Source of the DNA: CATOSK01 sp963665735
Lineage (GTDB): Bacteria; Chloroflexota; Dehalococcoidia; Lucifugimonadales; UBA3495
DNA length: 64,000 nt
Assembly (NCBI GenBank): GCA_963665735.1
Contig: OY762444.1
Coordinates: 682,001-746,000, forward strand
Direction: 5' to 3'
Both the position numbers and the translations under genes were made by a program. This document shows positions 24,619-33,739 of this stretch, piece by piece (position 1 is the stretch's first letter; each line of letters opens with the position of its first letter). Below the pieces are notes generated by a model. That model was given only the letters and a program-made list of their open reading frames with translations. It was not told the origin of the DNA and searched no databases.

Positions 24619-25938
24619 ATGACTTCCCCACAGGTGGACACTTTCGCGCATCGCCGCCGCCGGTTGACCCAGCAGTTAACCGACGGCGCGGTTGTAATCA
24701 CCGCCGGCCGGGATTCGGCCCGCAACAACGACGTTGACCACGAATTTCGGCAGCAGTCGTCCTTCTGGTACTTAACGGGTTTCGACGAACCCGACGCCGT
24801 GGCGGTGCTGCGGCCCGGAGCCGAAGAACCCTACGTCCTGTTCGTCCGTCCCTACGACCCGCAGTTTGAGATTTGGGTCGGCTACCGGGCCGGCGTGCAG
24901 GGCGCAATCCAGAAACACGGGGCCGACGCCGCCTATCCCATTGAGGACATGAAAGAAAAACTGCCGGAACTGCTGGAAGAGTCGGAAACCGTCTTTTACG
25001 GGTTGGGCAGCGACCCGGACATGGACGAAATTATTTCCGGCCTGGTGCGGCAGCGGCGGGGACTGGCCCAGCGGGGCGGCAAGGCGCTGGTTACGCTCCA
25101 GGACCCCAAGCACGCCATTGACGGATTGCGGCTTATCAAGGAAGAAACCGAGGTCGCCAGCCTGCAACGGGCCATTGACGTTACCCGCGACGGATTCCAG
25201 GCGGCGATGGCCGCGACGGGCGCCGGCCGCTATGAGTACCAGGTGCAGGCGGAAATGGAGTCAGTATTCCGGCGGCTTGGTTCCCCGCGGAACGGCTACC
25301 CTTCCATCGTGGCGTCGGGGGCCAACTCCTGTACCCTGCACTACGTCACCAACCGGGCCAGGATGCAGGACGGCGACCTGCTGTTGATTGACGCCGGGGC
25401 GGAAGTGGACTACTACACCGCCGACGTTACCCGCACCTGGCCGGTGAGTGGCAAGTTTTCCGCCCCCCAGCGGGCCGTTTATGACGTGGTGCTGGAGGCC
25501 CAGCGGCAAGCCTTTGCCCAGTGCAAGCCGGGCGCGTTGTTCGACGACGTGCATCTGGCGGCCTTGCGGACGCTGGTACAGGGCTTGATTGACCTGGGCG
25601 CGCTGACGGGAACCGTTGACGGTTTAATCGAAGACCGCGCCTACCGGCCCTACTATATGCACGGCACTTCCCACTGGCTGGGGCTGGACGTTCACGACGC
25701 CGGCCGCTATCGGGTGGGCGACCAATCGGCGGAACTTCGTCCGGGGATGGTTTTCACCGTTGAGCCGGGGCTTTACTTCGGGCCTCTCGCCGAGGATTCG
25801 CCGGCGGCGTTGCGGGGCATCGGCATCCGCATCGAGGACGACGTGCTAATCACCCAGGACGGACACCGCAACCTGTCGGCGGCTGTCCCCTCATCACCGG
25901 AGGACGTAGAGGCGTTGGTGGGGACGGGCTTGGGCTAA
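24619..25938 (+). CDS. pepP: M24 family Xaa-Pro aminopeptidase
   Basis: A creatinase/aminopeptidase P fold. The N-terminal domain has HEFRQQSSFWYLTGFDEPDAV. The C-terminal pita-bread domain has the five metal ligands in LIDAGAE, DVTRTWP, HGTSHWLGLDVHD, EPGLYF and RIEDD. Two in-frame ATGs exist; 24619 is preferred because AGGAG lies 7 nt upstream of it but only 1 nt from 24613. It gives 439 residues, 35 nt after the decarboxylase subunit. Confidence 0.92.
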   Translation: MTSPQVDTFAHRRRRLTQQLTDGAVVITAGRDSARNNDVDHEFRQQSSFWYLTGFDEPDAVAVLRPGAEEPYVLFVRPYDPQFEIWVGYRAGVQGAIQKHGADAAYPIEDMKEKLPELLEESETVFYGLGSDPDMDEIISGLVRQRRGLAQRGGKALVTLQDPKHAIDGLRLIKEETEVASLQRAIDVTRDGFQAAMAATGAGRYEYQVQAEMESVFRRLGSPRNGYPSIVASGANSCTLHYVTNRARMQDGDLLLIDAGAEVDYYTADVTRTWPVSGKFSAPQRAVYDVVLEAQRQAFAQCKPGALFDDVHLAALRTLVQGLIDLGALTGTVDGLIEDRAYRPYYMHGTSHWLGLDVHDAGRYRVGDQSAELRPGMVFTVEPGLYFGPLAEDSPAALRGIGIRIEDDVLITQDGHRNLSAAVPSSPEDVEALVGTGLG

Positions 25939-25963
25939 AATCCCCTCCCCCTTGGAAATCAAC

Positions 25964-26086
25964 CCGTCATTCCGGCGAAAACCCTGCCCCGTACCACGAT
26001 ACGGGGCCGAATCCAGAAATTCCCAATATATGACGGCCTCCGCGTAGGCAAGGAGTCCTGGATACCGGCCCGCGCCGGTATGACGG
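25964..26086. repeat. Palindromic repeat family A with nested CCCCGTA/TACGGGG hairpin
   Basis: A 123-bp copy. The first arm carries an extra segment (CCCCGTACCACGATACGGGG) between the CCGGCGAAA half and the CGAATCCAG half. Copies at 47149 and 54113 have the same expansion. The 415-nt gap 25939-26353 is made up of repeats. Confidence 0.8.
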
Positions 26087-26095
26087 TTATTTGAC

Positions 26096-26136
26096 CCCCA
26101 CCCTAACCCTCCCCCTGCGAGGGGGAGGGGATTTTT
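26096..26136 (+). terminator. Family B hairpin followed by a T-run
   Basis: CCCTCCCCCTG-CG-AGGGGGAGGGG is followed directly by ATTTTTTG. On the plus strand this is a good intrinsic terminator shape for the operon ending at 25938. Confidence 0.55.
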
Positions 26137-26147
26137 TGCGCCCAACC

Positions 26148-26218
26148 CCGTCATTCCGGCGAAAGCCGGAAACCAGAAATCCCCGGCACAAAACACCGTC
26201 CGCCCCGCCAGTAATCCT
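26148..26218. repeat. Palindromic repeat family A, truncated copy
   Basis: The left arm is intact (CCGTCATTCCGGCGAAAGCC); the right arm ends at CAGTAATCC. Confidence 0.7.
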
Positions 26219-26280
26219 TCTCTCCTGATGGGGGAAGGTAAGAACCTGCCCAGGGCGCAGCAGAAGGAATGGGTACGATA

Positions 26281-26321
26281 AATCCCCTCCCCCTGCGAGG
26301 GGGAGGGTCAGGGTGGGGGTA
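26281..26321. repeat. C/G-rich hairpin repeat family B
   Basis: CCCTCCCCCTG-CG-AGGGGGAGGG, then TCAGGGTGGGGGT, inverted relative to the copy at 26096 and just after the end of the leftward cysteine synthase gene. Confidence 0.75.
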
Positions 26322-26353
26322 GCGTCTTCAAGGCATCAGCAACCCCTAAACCC

Positions 26354-27283
26354 CTACCACCAATGCGTTTCGTCCAGGCTTTCATCCCCGGAACGGGCCG
26401 CGTCCCAGGGGCGGGCCGGCAGGTACTTCCAACCGCTGTCGGAAAACATGACCACGATGTTGCCGCTTTCCATGCCGGCGGCCACCCGCAACGCGGCGTG
26501 CAGCGTCGCCCCGGAGGATATGCCGGCCAGGATTCCCTCCTCTTCCACAATCCGGCGGGAAGAATCTATCGCCGTCGCGCTGTCCACCAGGAACCGGCGA
26601 TTAAGCAGCCCCAGGTCCAGCAGTGGAGGGACGTAACCCTCGGAGAGGCTGCGCAAGCCTTGCAGCGCCTCCCCCATCCGGGGTTCAACCCCGACGACTT
26701 GCAGGCCGGGGTTGGCTTGCCGCAATCGCTGCCCGACGCCGGTGATGGTGCCGCCGGTGCCGATTCCGGCAACCAGCGCGTCCACCCGGGGCAGCGCCGT
26801 CACGATTTCAGCCCCGGTAGTCCGGTTGTGGGTATCCCGGTTGATGCGGTTATCGAATTGGCCCAGGTAGTGACAGCCGGGTTCTTGGGACAACTCCCGC
26901 GCCAGGTCAATGGCGCCTTTCATGCCGGCCCGCGGTTCGCACCAGACAATTTCCGCGCCGTACAGCCGCAACAGGTCTCCGATGCTGGGCGCCACTTCCC
27001 CCGGAATTATTACCTTCACCCGGTAGCCCTTCTGCTTGGCGACGAAGGCCAGGGCGATGGCGGTATTACCGCTGCTGGCCTCAACGATGGTGTCGCCGGG
27101 CCGCAGTTGGCCCCGGCCCTCAGCCTCTTCCACCATCGCCAGCGCGATGCGGTCTTTAATGCTGCCGCTGGGATTCTGCCCCTCCAGCTTGGCGAACAGC
27201 CGTATGCCCGCCCTGGGGGACAGGCGGGGCAATTCAACCAACGGCGTGTTGCCAATTAGACCGGAGAGATTCGCGACGGCCAT
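26354..27283 (-). CDS. cysM: Cysteine synthase family (CysK/CysM) protein
   Basis: A PLP-dependent O-acetylserine or O-phosphoserine sulfhydrylase-type enzyme of 309 residues. The Schiff-base Lys is in NPSGSIKDR, the substrate loop is EASSGNTAIALA, the phosphate loop is GIGTGGTITG, and the C-terminal FSDSGWKYL is closer to CysM than to CysK. It is a single gene with no sulfur-metabolism neighbours. The precise sulfur donor is uncertain. Confidence 0.92.
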   Translation of the reverse strand: MAVANLSGLIGNTPLVELPRLSPRAGIRLFAKLEGQNPSGSIKDRIALAMVEEAEGRGQLRPGDTIVEASSGNTAIALAFVAKQKGYRVKVIIPGEVAPSIGDLLRLYGAEIVWCEPRAGMKGAIDLARELSQEPGCHYLGQFDNRINRDTHNRTTGAEIVTALPRVDALVAGIGTGGTITGVGQRLRQANPGLQVVGVEPRMGEALQGLRSLSEGYVPPLLDLGLLNRRFLVDSATAIDSSRRIVEEEGILAGISSGATLHAALRVAAGMESGNIVVMFSDSGWKYLPARPWDAARSGDESLDETHWW

Positions 27284-27404
27284 ACCAGTTACCTTGCCGG
27301 GATGTAGTAAGGTCAGATTACGTTACCCGACCGCCGGATTCAACCGGCCCGCGCCATTCCGCAGGGCTGTCCCCAAGTCCCTGTTGACCCTCCTGCCCCC
27401 CAAC

Positions 27405-27482
27405 CCGTCATTCCGGCGAAGGCCGGAATCCAGAAATCCCGGCCAAAACCGGCGTTGGCCCCGGCCTAAACCTGGGACGACG
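27405..27482. repeat. Palindromic repeat family A, right arm decayed
   Basis: The left arm is intact; the right end is GGGACGACGG. It abuts the TATAAT at 27485. Confidence 0.7.
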
Positions 27483-27484
27483 GT

Positions 27485-27490
27485 TATAAT
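27485..27490 (+). promoter_or_regulatory. -10 element upstream of the carboxylase operon
   Basis: A perfect TATAAT just outside a family A repeat, 28 nt before the ATG at 27519. No convincing -35. Confidence 0.4.
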
Positions 27491-27518
27491 ACGTGGCAAG
27501 GACACCGCCGGGTTCCAC

Positions 27519-29126
27519 ATGAATATCATCGAAACCAAAATAAATCCCCAATCCCCGGACTTCATATCCAACCGCCGCCGGATGACGGCGTTGGTAAAAG
27601 AACTCCAGGGCAAGCTGGCAGCCGCGCGCCAGGGCGGCCCGCCGGAAGCCGTGGAACGCCACCGCAGCCGCGGCAAGCTGACAGCCCGCGAACGGGTTGA
27701 CCGATTGCTGGACGCCGGAACCCCGTTTCTGGAATTAAGCCCCCTGGCGGCGGCGGATATGTACGGCGAGGAAATTAACGCGGCGGGAATCGTCACCGGC
27801 ATCGGCTCCGTCCACGGGCGGGAAGTGGTCGTCCTCGCCAACGACGCCACCGTGAAGGGCGGCGCCTACTACCCCATCACCGTCAAAAAGCACCTGCGGG
27901 CGCAGGAAATCGCCCTGGAAAACCGACTGCCCTGCATCTACCTGGTGGACTCCGGCGGGGCCTTCCTGCCGCTGCAAGCCGAGGTCTTTCCCGACCGGGA
28001 ACACTTTGGACGCATTTTCTACAACCAGGCCCAAATGTCGGCCCAGGGGATTCCCCAGGTGGCGGCGGTAATGGGTTCCTGCACCGCCGGCGGCGCCTAC
28101 ATTCCCGCCATGAGCGACGAAGTGGTCATCGTCCGGCAACAAGGGACAATCTTCCTGGGCGGGCCGCCTCTGGTGCGCGCCGCCACCGGGGAGGACGTGG
28201 ATTCCGAAACCCTGGGCGGCGCCGACGTGCATACCCGAATCTCCGGCGTGGCCGACCACCTGGCAGCGGACGACGCTCAAGCCCTGGAAATCGCCCGCGA
28301 CATCATTGAGAACTTCGGCCCCAAACACCCGCCGCCGTTGCAACCGGCGGAACCGGAACCGCCCCGCTACGACCCGGCGGAACTGTACGGAATCGTGCCG
28401 GCGGACAACCGGCGCAGCTACGATGTTCGCGAAGTTGTCGCCCGGCTGGTGGACGGCAGCCGTTTCCACGAATTCAAGGCCCGCTACGGCGAAACCCTGG
28501 TCTGCGGTTTCGCTCGCATCTGGGGCTATCCGGTGGGCATCGTCGCCAACCAGGGAGTGTTGTTTTCCGAAAGCGCCTTGAAAGGAACCCACTTCATCGA
28601 ACTTTGCTCCCAGCGCGGCATTCCCCTGCTGTTCCTGCAAAACATCAGCGGTTTCATGGTGGGCAGCCGGTATGAGGCCGGCGGCATCGCCAAGGACGGG
28701 GCCAAGATGGTCATGGCCGTGTCCAATGCCGCCGTGCCGAAATTCACCCTGGTCATCGGCGGTTCCTTCGGGGCCGGCAATTACGGAATGTGCGGGCGGG
28801 CCTTCCAACCCCGCCTGCTGTGGATGTGGCCCAATGCCCGGATTTCCGTCATGGGCGGGCCGCAGGCGGCGGCGGTCTTGTCCACCGTCCGGCAGCAGCA
28901 ATTGGAACGCCAGGGCCGGGTCTTGACCGACGAGGAACGGCAAGGACTGGAATCGCCCATCCTGGAAAAGTACGAGGCAGAAGGCAGCCCCTATTACAGC
29001 ACGGCCCGGTTGTGGGACGACGGAATCATTGACCCGGCGGACTCCCGCGACGTTATCGGCCTGGGGCTTGCCGCATCCATGAACGCCCCCTTTCCAACCG
29101 GCGGACGGGGCGTTTTTCGGATGTAG
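27519..29126 (+). CDS. mccB: Acyl-CoA carboxylase carboxyltransferase subunit (methylcrotonyl-CoA carboxylase beta type)
   Basis: This subunit transfers carboxyl from biotin to an acyl-CoA. The 535 residues from ATG 27519 match the 3-methylcrotonyl-CoA group: SRGKLTARERVDRLLD, DSGGAFLPLQAEVFPDREHFG, FLGGPPLVRAATGEDV, LGGADVHTRISGVADH and IGGSFGAGNYGMCGRAF. Shine-Dalgarno is weak. It is followed by separate biotin carboxylase and biotinyl-domain genes. Leucine degradation is the expected pathway, but geranyl-CoA carboxylase or a related enzyme is possible. Confidence 0.93.
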   Translation: MNIIETKINPQSPDFISNRRRMTALVKELQGKLAAARQGGPPEAVERHRSRGKLTARERVDRLLDAGTPFLELSPLAAADMYGEEINAAGIVTGIGSVHGREVVVLANDATVKGGAYYPITVKKHLRAQEIALENRLPCIYLVDSGGAFLPLQAEVFPDREHFGRIFYNQAQMSAQGIPQVAAVMGSCTAGGAYIPAMSDEVVIVRQQGTIFLGGPPLVRAATGEDVDSETLGGADVHTRISGVADHLAADDAQALEIARDIIENFGPKHPPPLQPAEPEPPRYDPAELYGIVPADNRRSYDVREVVARLVDGSRFHEFKARYGETLVCGFARIWGYPVGIVANQGVLFSESALKGTHFIELCSQRGIPLLFLQNISGFMVGSRYEAGGIAKDGAKMVMAVSNAAVPKFTLVIGGSFGAGNYGMCGRAFQPRLLWMWPNARISVMGGPQAAAVLSTVRQQQLERQGRVLTDEERQGLESPILEKYEAEGSPYYSTARLWDDGIIDPADSRDVIGLGLAASMNAPFPTGGRGVFRM

Positions 29127-29150
29127 GGCGGGGCCGGTGTGTTTTCCGCC

Positions 29151-30653
29151 ATGTTTTCCAAAGTGCTGGTTGCCAACCGGGGCGAAATCGCCGTCCGGGT
29201 GCAGCAGACGTTGCAAACGATGGGCGTCAAGACCGTTGCCGTCTATTCCGACACCGACCGGCTCGCTCCCCACGTCGCTATGGCCAACGAAGCCCATCCG
29301 TTGGACGGAATCACCGCCGCCGAAACCTACCTGGACGCCGGCAAACTGCTGGACATCGCCCACCGCAGCCGGGCCGACGCCCTTCATCCCGGATACGGGT
29401 TTCTGTCGGAAAACCCTGACTTCGCCCGCCAGTGCCGCCAAGCCCGAGTGGTGTTCATCGGCCCAAGCCCGGAGAGCATGGAAGCGTTGGGAGACAAGCT
29501 GCGGGCGAAAGACTTGGCGCAGCAAGCCGGGGCGCCGGTAGTCCCCGGTTCCGGCGTTTGCCGGCAAGTTGACCCGTCCATCGAAAAGTTTGCCGCCGTC
29601 CACGGATACCCCTTGCTGGTTAAAGCCGCGGCCGGCGGCGGGGGCCGGGGTATGCGCCTGGTCAACAGCCGCGAAGAGCTGGAATCGTCCCTGGAAGCGG
29701 CCAGCCGGGAAGCGGCGTCGGCTTTCGGCGATGGGCGGGTCTTCCTGGAACGGTACATCGCTCAAGGCCGCCACGTCGAAGTGCAGATATTGGCCGACCG
29801 CCACGGCAACGCCATCTATTTCCCGGAGCGGGAATGTAGCATCCAACGCCGCCACCAGAAACTAATCGAGGAAACCCCGTCGCCGGCGGTGGGGCCGGAA
29901 CTGCGGCAGCGCATGGGAAAAGCAGCCGTCGATCTGGCCAAGGCCGCCGGGTACACCAACGCCGGCACTGTAGAGTTTCTGCTTGACCCTCAAACCCAGG
30001 AATTTTACTTCCTGGAAGTCAACACCCGGTTGCAGGTTGAACACCCCATCACCGAGGCCGTCACGGGCCTTGACCTGGTGGAATGGCAGACGCGCATCGC
30101 CGCCGGGGAAACCCTGACCATTGACCAGGCAGAGACGCAAGGAACGGGACACGCCATCGAGTGCCGCATCTGCGCCGAAGACCCCTACAACGGGTTTGCC
30201 CCGGCCACGGGCCGGCTGGCCCTGTGGGAACCGCCAGCCGGCCCGGGCCTCCGGCTCGACAGCGGCGTTGCCCAGGGGTTGGAAGTCGCCAGCCATTTTG
30301 ACTCCCTGCTGGCCAAACTCATCGCCTCGGGGCCGGACCGGGCCATCGCCCTCCGCCGCATGGAGTTGGCCTTGGCCCGGTTCCCAACCTTGGGCGTCAC
30401 CACCAATGTCCCGCTGTTGATGGACGTTATCCGCCACCCGGAATTTCAAGCCGGCGAATACGATACCGGGTTTCTGGAACACCACGGCGAATTGACCCAA
30501 TGGCAGCCGTCGGACGAATCGGCCCATACCGTCCCGGCATTGGCGGCATGGGCGGCGGAAAACGCCGGGCTGACTAGCAACAACACCCATCCCTTGCCCA
30601 ACCGGGTTGACCCCTCCCCCTGGAGGACTCTCGGCGGAAAGAAATTCCCGTGA
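29151..30653 (+). CDS. Biotin carboxylase subunit of acyl-CoA carboxylase
   Basis: ATP-grasp enzyme that carboxylates biotin. The 500 residues start MFSKVLVANRGEIAVRV, the canonical N-terminus; a GTG 12 nt upstream is an alternative. Visible are KAAAGGGGRGMRLV (ATP loop), EVNTRLQVEHPITE and HPGYGFLSENP. Unlike usual mccA products of about 660 residues it stops after the carboxylase domain (SPWRTLGGKKFP). The rest is in the next gene, which overlaps by GTGA. Confidence 0.93.
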   Translation: MFSKVLVANRGEIAVRVQQTLQTMGVKTVAVYSDTDRLAPHVAMANEAHPLDGITAAETYLDAGKLLDIAHRSRADALHPGYGFLSENPDFARQCRQARVVFIGPSPESMEALGDKLRAKDLAQQAGAPVVPGSGVCRQVDPSIEKFAAVHGYPLLVKAAAGGGGRGMRLVNSREELESSLEAASREAASAFGDGRVFLERYIAQGRHVEVQILADRHGNAIYFPERECSIQRRHQKLIEETPSPAVGPELRQRMGKAAVDLAKAAGYTNAGTVEFLLDPQTQEFYFLEVNTRLQVEHPITEAVTGLDLVEWQTRIAAGETLTIDQAETQGTGHAIECRICAEDPYNGFAPATGRLALWEPPAGPGLRLDSGVAQGLEVASHFDSLLAKLIASGPDRAIALRRMELALARFPTLGVTTNVPLLMDVIRHPEFQAGEYDTGFLEHHGELTQWQPSDESAHTVPALAAWAAENAGLTSNNTHPLPNRVDPSPWRTLGGKKFP

Positions 30654-31168
30654 AGGAAGGACGGCTGCGCCAAACCTACCCGGCCGCCGGGCCGGTTTTC
30701 CACTACCGGGTGGAAGAACCGGAATCCGGCGCAACGGTTTCCGTTGACGGCATAGCCGCTGGCCTGGAAATCGTGGCGGACACCAACGCCGTCGGAGAGG
30801 TGCAACGGGGCTGGATTCGCGCCGCCAACGGGAACCGGCCGGCTTTCGCCGCCGGTTGGATTGGCGACTCGCTGCACCTTTGGCTTGACGGGCAGCAGTA
30901 CGTTTTTGAGCGGGTGACGGCGCAATCGGTGGCCCGGCCGGTCGCCGCGCCGGAAGGGGATGCGCTGGCTCCCATGCCCGGCACGGTGGCGCAGGTGTTG
31001 GTTACAGCCGGGCAGCGGGTGGAAGCCGGGGAGACTCTGGCAGTCATGGAATCCATGAAAATGGAATTGGTCATCGCGTCGCCCCGGGCCGGAGTGGTTA
31101 AGAGGGTCGCCGTTGCCGAGGGAGACCAGGTTGACCGGGGTATGCGGCTGGTAGAACTGGAAGAATGA
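30650..31168 (+). CDS. Biotinyl-domain (BCCP) subunit of acyl-CoA carboxylase
   Basis: A carrier protein of 172 residues. The N-terminal part resembles the BT domain of MccA. The C-terminal biotinyl domain has the biotinylation site AVMESMKMEL with its central Lys. The start is GTG at 30650, sharing bases with the preceding stop. Together with the preceding gene it equals one normal mccA product, so this is either a natural split or an old -1 frameshift. Confidence 0.9.
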   Translation: MKEGRLRQTYPAAGPVFHYRVEEPESGATVSVDGIAAGLEIVADTNAVGEVQRGWIRAANGNRPAFAAGWIGDSLHLWLDGQQYVFERVTAQSVARPVAAPEGDALAPMPGTVAQVLVTAGQRVEAGETLAVMESMKMELVIASPRAGVVKRVAVAEGDQVDRGMRLVELEE

Positions 31169-31174
31169 CGGTGG

Positions 31175-31201
31175 TTGAACGATACGGCTTAGGCGTATAA
31201 T
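31175..31201 (+). promoter_or_regulatory. Predicted promoter of the DUF1800 gene
   Basis: TTGAAC (31175-31180) and perfect TATAAT (31196-31201), spacer 15 nt (short). The start near 31208 leaves about 35 nt to the ATG. Confidence 0.5.
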
Positions 31202-31242
31202 GCGGGGCAATAAGTATCGAAACCGTTGCGAGGAGCGGGAAC

Positions 31243-32664
31243 ATGGTTTCAACCGAAGAAATTAGCCTGGTTTCTCACCTGATGCGCCGGGCCGGATTCG
31301 GCGCCGACCGGGACCAACTTGAGGCGCTGGCCGCCAGGGGCTACGACGCCGTAGTTGAGGAACTGTTGTCCCCGGAAACCCAGCCGCCTTTTGACGACGA
31401 CCTGGCCTACCGTTACTTCCCTTATTTCCGCATCGGCACGGCCATCCAGTCCCAGCAAGCCCACTGGATGCTGCGGATGATTAGCACCCCGCGGCCCCTG
31501 GAAGAGAAGATGACCCTGTTCTGGCACCACGTCTTTGCCACCGGGTTTTCCAAGGTGGAAAACGCGCCGGACATGAACCACCAGTTGGAAATGCTGCGCC
31601 AGTACGGGATGGGTGATTTCCGCACCCTGCTGGTCAAGCTGTCCCAGGACCCGGCGATGATTTTCTGGCTGGACAACTGCGAAAACCACAAGGGCGCGCC
31701 CAACGAAAACTACGGCCGGGAGTTGCTGGAGTTGTTTTCTATGGGCGTGGGCATGGACGGGCTGGACAACTACACCGAGGACGACGTTAAAGAGTGCGCC
31801 CGGGCTTTCACCGGCTGGACCATCGCGCCGGGCATCCCCCGATATCCCTACGGCGAGTTCCTGCGGGAGTTCGTTTACGCCGCCGACGACCACGACGACG
31901 GGGAAAAGACCTTCCTTGGCAACCAAGGGCGGTTCAACGGCGAAGACATCGTTGACATCATTTGCCGCCAGCCGGCCACCGCCCGGTTCATCTGCCGCCA
32001 CCTTTACAACTTCTTCGTGGCCGACGAGCCGCAGGTTCCTGCCTGGCCCACCACGCCGCCGCAAGACCCGGACGCCCTGGCGACGCTGGAGGAAGCGTAT
32101 TTCCGTTCCAACTTCGACGTCCGGTCGGTGCTGCGGACGCTGTTCCTGTCGGACTTTTTCAAGGACGCCCGTTTCCGCAAGGTCAAAAGCCCGGCGGAGT
32201 TGGTGGCCGGGGTGATGCGGTTGGTGGACGATTACACCGCCGCCAAGCCGCGGGTGCACGAAATCGCCGGGGCCTGCGGCTACATGGGCCAGGAGTTGTT
32301 GAACCCGCCCACCGTGGAAGGCTGGCACACCGGCCGGGAGTGGATTGACAGCGGCGCGCTGGTGGAGCGGATTAACTTCGCCTCCAACCAGGTGGGCGAC
32401 CTGGACAAGCCGGGGGTGCAGCGCATCGCCGACCGGCTCGCATCCCGCGGGCCTACCATGACCGCGGAAGAGTTGGTTGACGGCTGCCTGGAGTTGACCG
32501 GGTTCGTGCCCGTGTCGGCCCAGCGCAAGCAGGAATTGATTGCCCACGTAACCGCCGCCGGCGATGTACGTTGCGACGGCCCGGCAGAACGGGAGGAGTT
32601 TGACCGTCGGGTTGCCCGCCTGCTCCAGTTGGTAGTAGCTTCCCGGGAGTTCCAGTTCGCTTAA
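31243..32664 (+). CDS. DUF1800 family protein
   Basis: The 473 residues match DUF1800 well: SHLMRRAGFGADRDQLEALAARGYDAVVEELL, EKMTLFWHHVFATG, NYGRELLELFSMGV, DVKECARAFTGWTI and the C-terminal NPPTVEGWHTGREWI. There is no signal peptide. DUF1800 genes are commonly paired with DUF1501, but here an NHL-repeat gene follows instead. Biochemical function is unknown. GAGGAGCGGG precedes the ATG. Confidence 0.92.
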   Translation: MVSTEEISLVSHLMRRAGFGADRDQLEALAARGYDAVVEELLSPETQPPFDDDLAYRYFPYFRIGTAIQSQQAHWMLRMISTPRPLEEKMTLFWHHVFATGFSKVENAPDMNHQLEMLRQYGMGDFRTLLVKLSQDPAMIFWLDNCENHKGAPNENYGRELLELFSMGVGMDGLDNYTEDDVKECARAFTGWTIAPGIPRYPYGEFLREFVYAADDHDDGEKTFLGNQGRFNGEDIVDIICRQPATARFICRHLYNFFVADEPQVPAWPTTPPQDPDALATLEEAYFRSNFDVRSVLRTLFLSDFFKDARFRKVKSPAELVAGVMRLVDDYTAAKPRVHEIAGACGYMGQELLNPPTVEGWHTGREWIDSGALVERINFASNQVGDLDKPGVQRIADRLASRGPTMTAEELVDGCLELTGFVPVSAQRKQELIAHVTAAGDVRCDGPAEREEFDRRVARLLQLVVASREFQFA

Positions 32665-32697
32665 TGCGGCCAATCCTATCGCCGTGGAGGGCTAGCC

Positions 32698-33684
32698 ATG
32701 ACCAGCCAAACCCAGCTTACTGGCGTCCAATTCCATTACGTCAAGACCATCGGCAACGCGGCGGCCCCGGGCCAGATGGGGTTCCGCAACCCGGTGGACG
32801 TGGCGCCGACCCCCGACGGGACGCTTTACGTCCTCAGCCATGCCGCCGAAAACACCCCCAGCGGCAAGCGCATCGGCAAATGCACCTTTGAGGAAGAGTA
32901 TTTCCTGGGGGAGTTCGGTTCCTTCGGGGAAGACGACGGCCAGTTTACCTGGCCCAATTCCCTCACCGTGGACTCCGCCGGGCAGGTTTACGTGACCGAT
33001 GAATGGCTGCACCGGGTATCGGTTTTCGACGCCGACGGCAATTTTCTGCGCCAGTGGGGTACGCCGGGCAGCGGCCCCGGCCAGTGGCAGCGTCCGGCGG
33101 GGATTGCCCTGGACGACGAAGGAAACCTGCTGGTGGCGGACAGCATGAACCACCGGATGCAGAAATACACCCCTGACGGAGAATTTCTGGGGCAATGGGG
33201 CGGGTTTGGCAACGGGCCGGCCGAGTTCAATACCCCTTGGGGAATCACCGTGGACAACCGGGGATGTTGCTACGTGGCCGACTGGCGCAACGACCGGGTG
33301 CAAAAACTCGGCCCCGACGGAGAGTTCTTGTTGGAATTGGCCGGCGACGGCGATGACCGATTGAGGCGGCCCAGCGGGGTTGCCGTTGACTCGGACGGAC
33401 TGGTTTACGTCACCGACTGGGGCAATGACCGGGTGGTGGTTTTCGACGCCGCCGGCAGCGTGGTGGCCCGGCTGACCGGGGACGCCGGTATGTCCAAGTG
33501 GGGCGAGGAGCGGTTGTCCTCAAACCCGGAAAGTATGCTGGAGCAGCGGGCCGCCGCGCCGAGCCTGGAGCCGGAAAAAAGGTTCGTGCAGCCCACCGCC
33601 GTGGAAATTGACCAAGCGGGCCACATTTTCATCGTGGACAGCGCGCGCCATCGGTTGCAGGTGTACCAAAAAGCGGCGGCCTAA
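32698..33684 (+). CDS. NHL-repeat beta-propeller protein
   Basis: The 328 residues contain about six NHL repeats with motifs such as GQVYVTDEWLHRVSVFD, GNLLVADSMNHRMQKY and GLVYVTDWGNDRVVVFD. These form a beta-propeller used for protein or ligand binding. There is no signal peptide. It follows DUF1800 by 33 nt with GGAGG upstream, so the pair is likely co-expressed. Some NHL proteins are lyases, but no catalytic signature is visible. Confidence 0.88.
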   Translation: MTSQTQLTGVQFHYVKTIGNAAAPGQMGFRNPVDVAPTPDGTLYVLSHAAENTPSGKRIGKCTFEEEYFLGEFGSFGEDDGQFTWPNSLTVDSAGQVYVTDEWLHRVSVFDADGNFLRQWGTPGSGPGQWQRPAGIALDDEGNLLVADSMNHRMQKYTPDGEFLGQWGGFGNGPAEFNTPWGITVDNRGCCYVADWRNDRVQKLGPDGEFLLELAGDGDDRLRRPSGVAVDSDGLVYVTDWGNDRVVVFDAAGSVVARLTGDAGMSKWGEERLSSNPESMLEQRAAAPSLEPEKRFVQPTAVEIDQAGHIFIVDSARHRLQVYQKAAA

Positions 33685-33739
33685 CGGTCATTGGGAAATG
33701 GGAGTAGCGGTTGCCACAGAGAGGGTTGGCTTGACCAAT

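Noticed and set aside
26354..27283. Possible sulfur-assimilation or CoM operon with the nearby decarboxylase
   Set aside because: The cysteine synthase is on the opposite strand beyond a 415-nt repeat block, with no shared regulatory signal.
27735..29855. 706-codon minus-strand open frame
   Set aside because: Antisense to the carboxylase beta and biotin carboxylase genes, which have clear family motifs.
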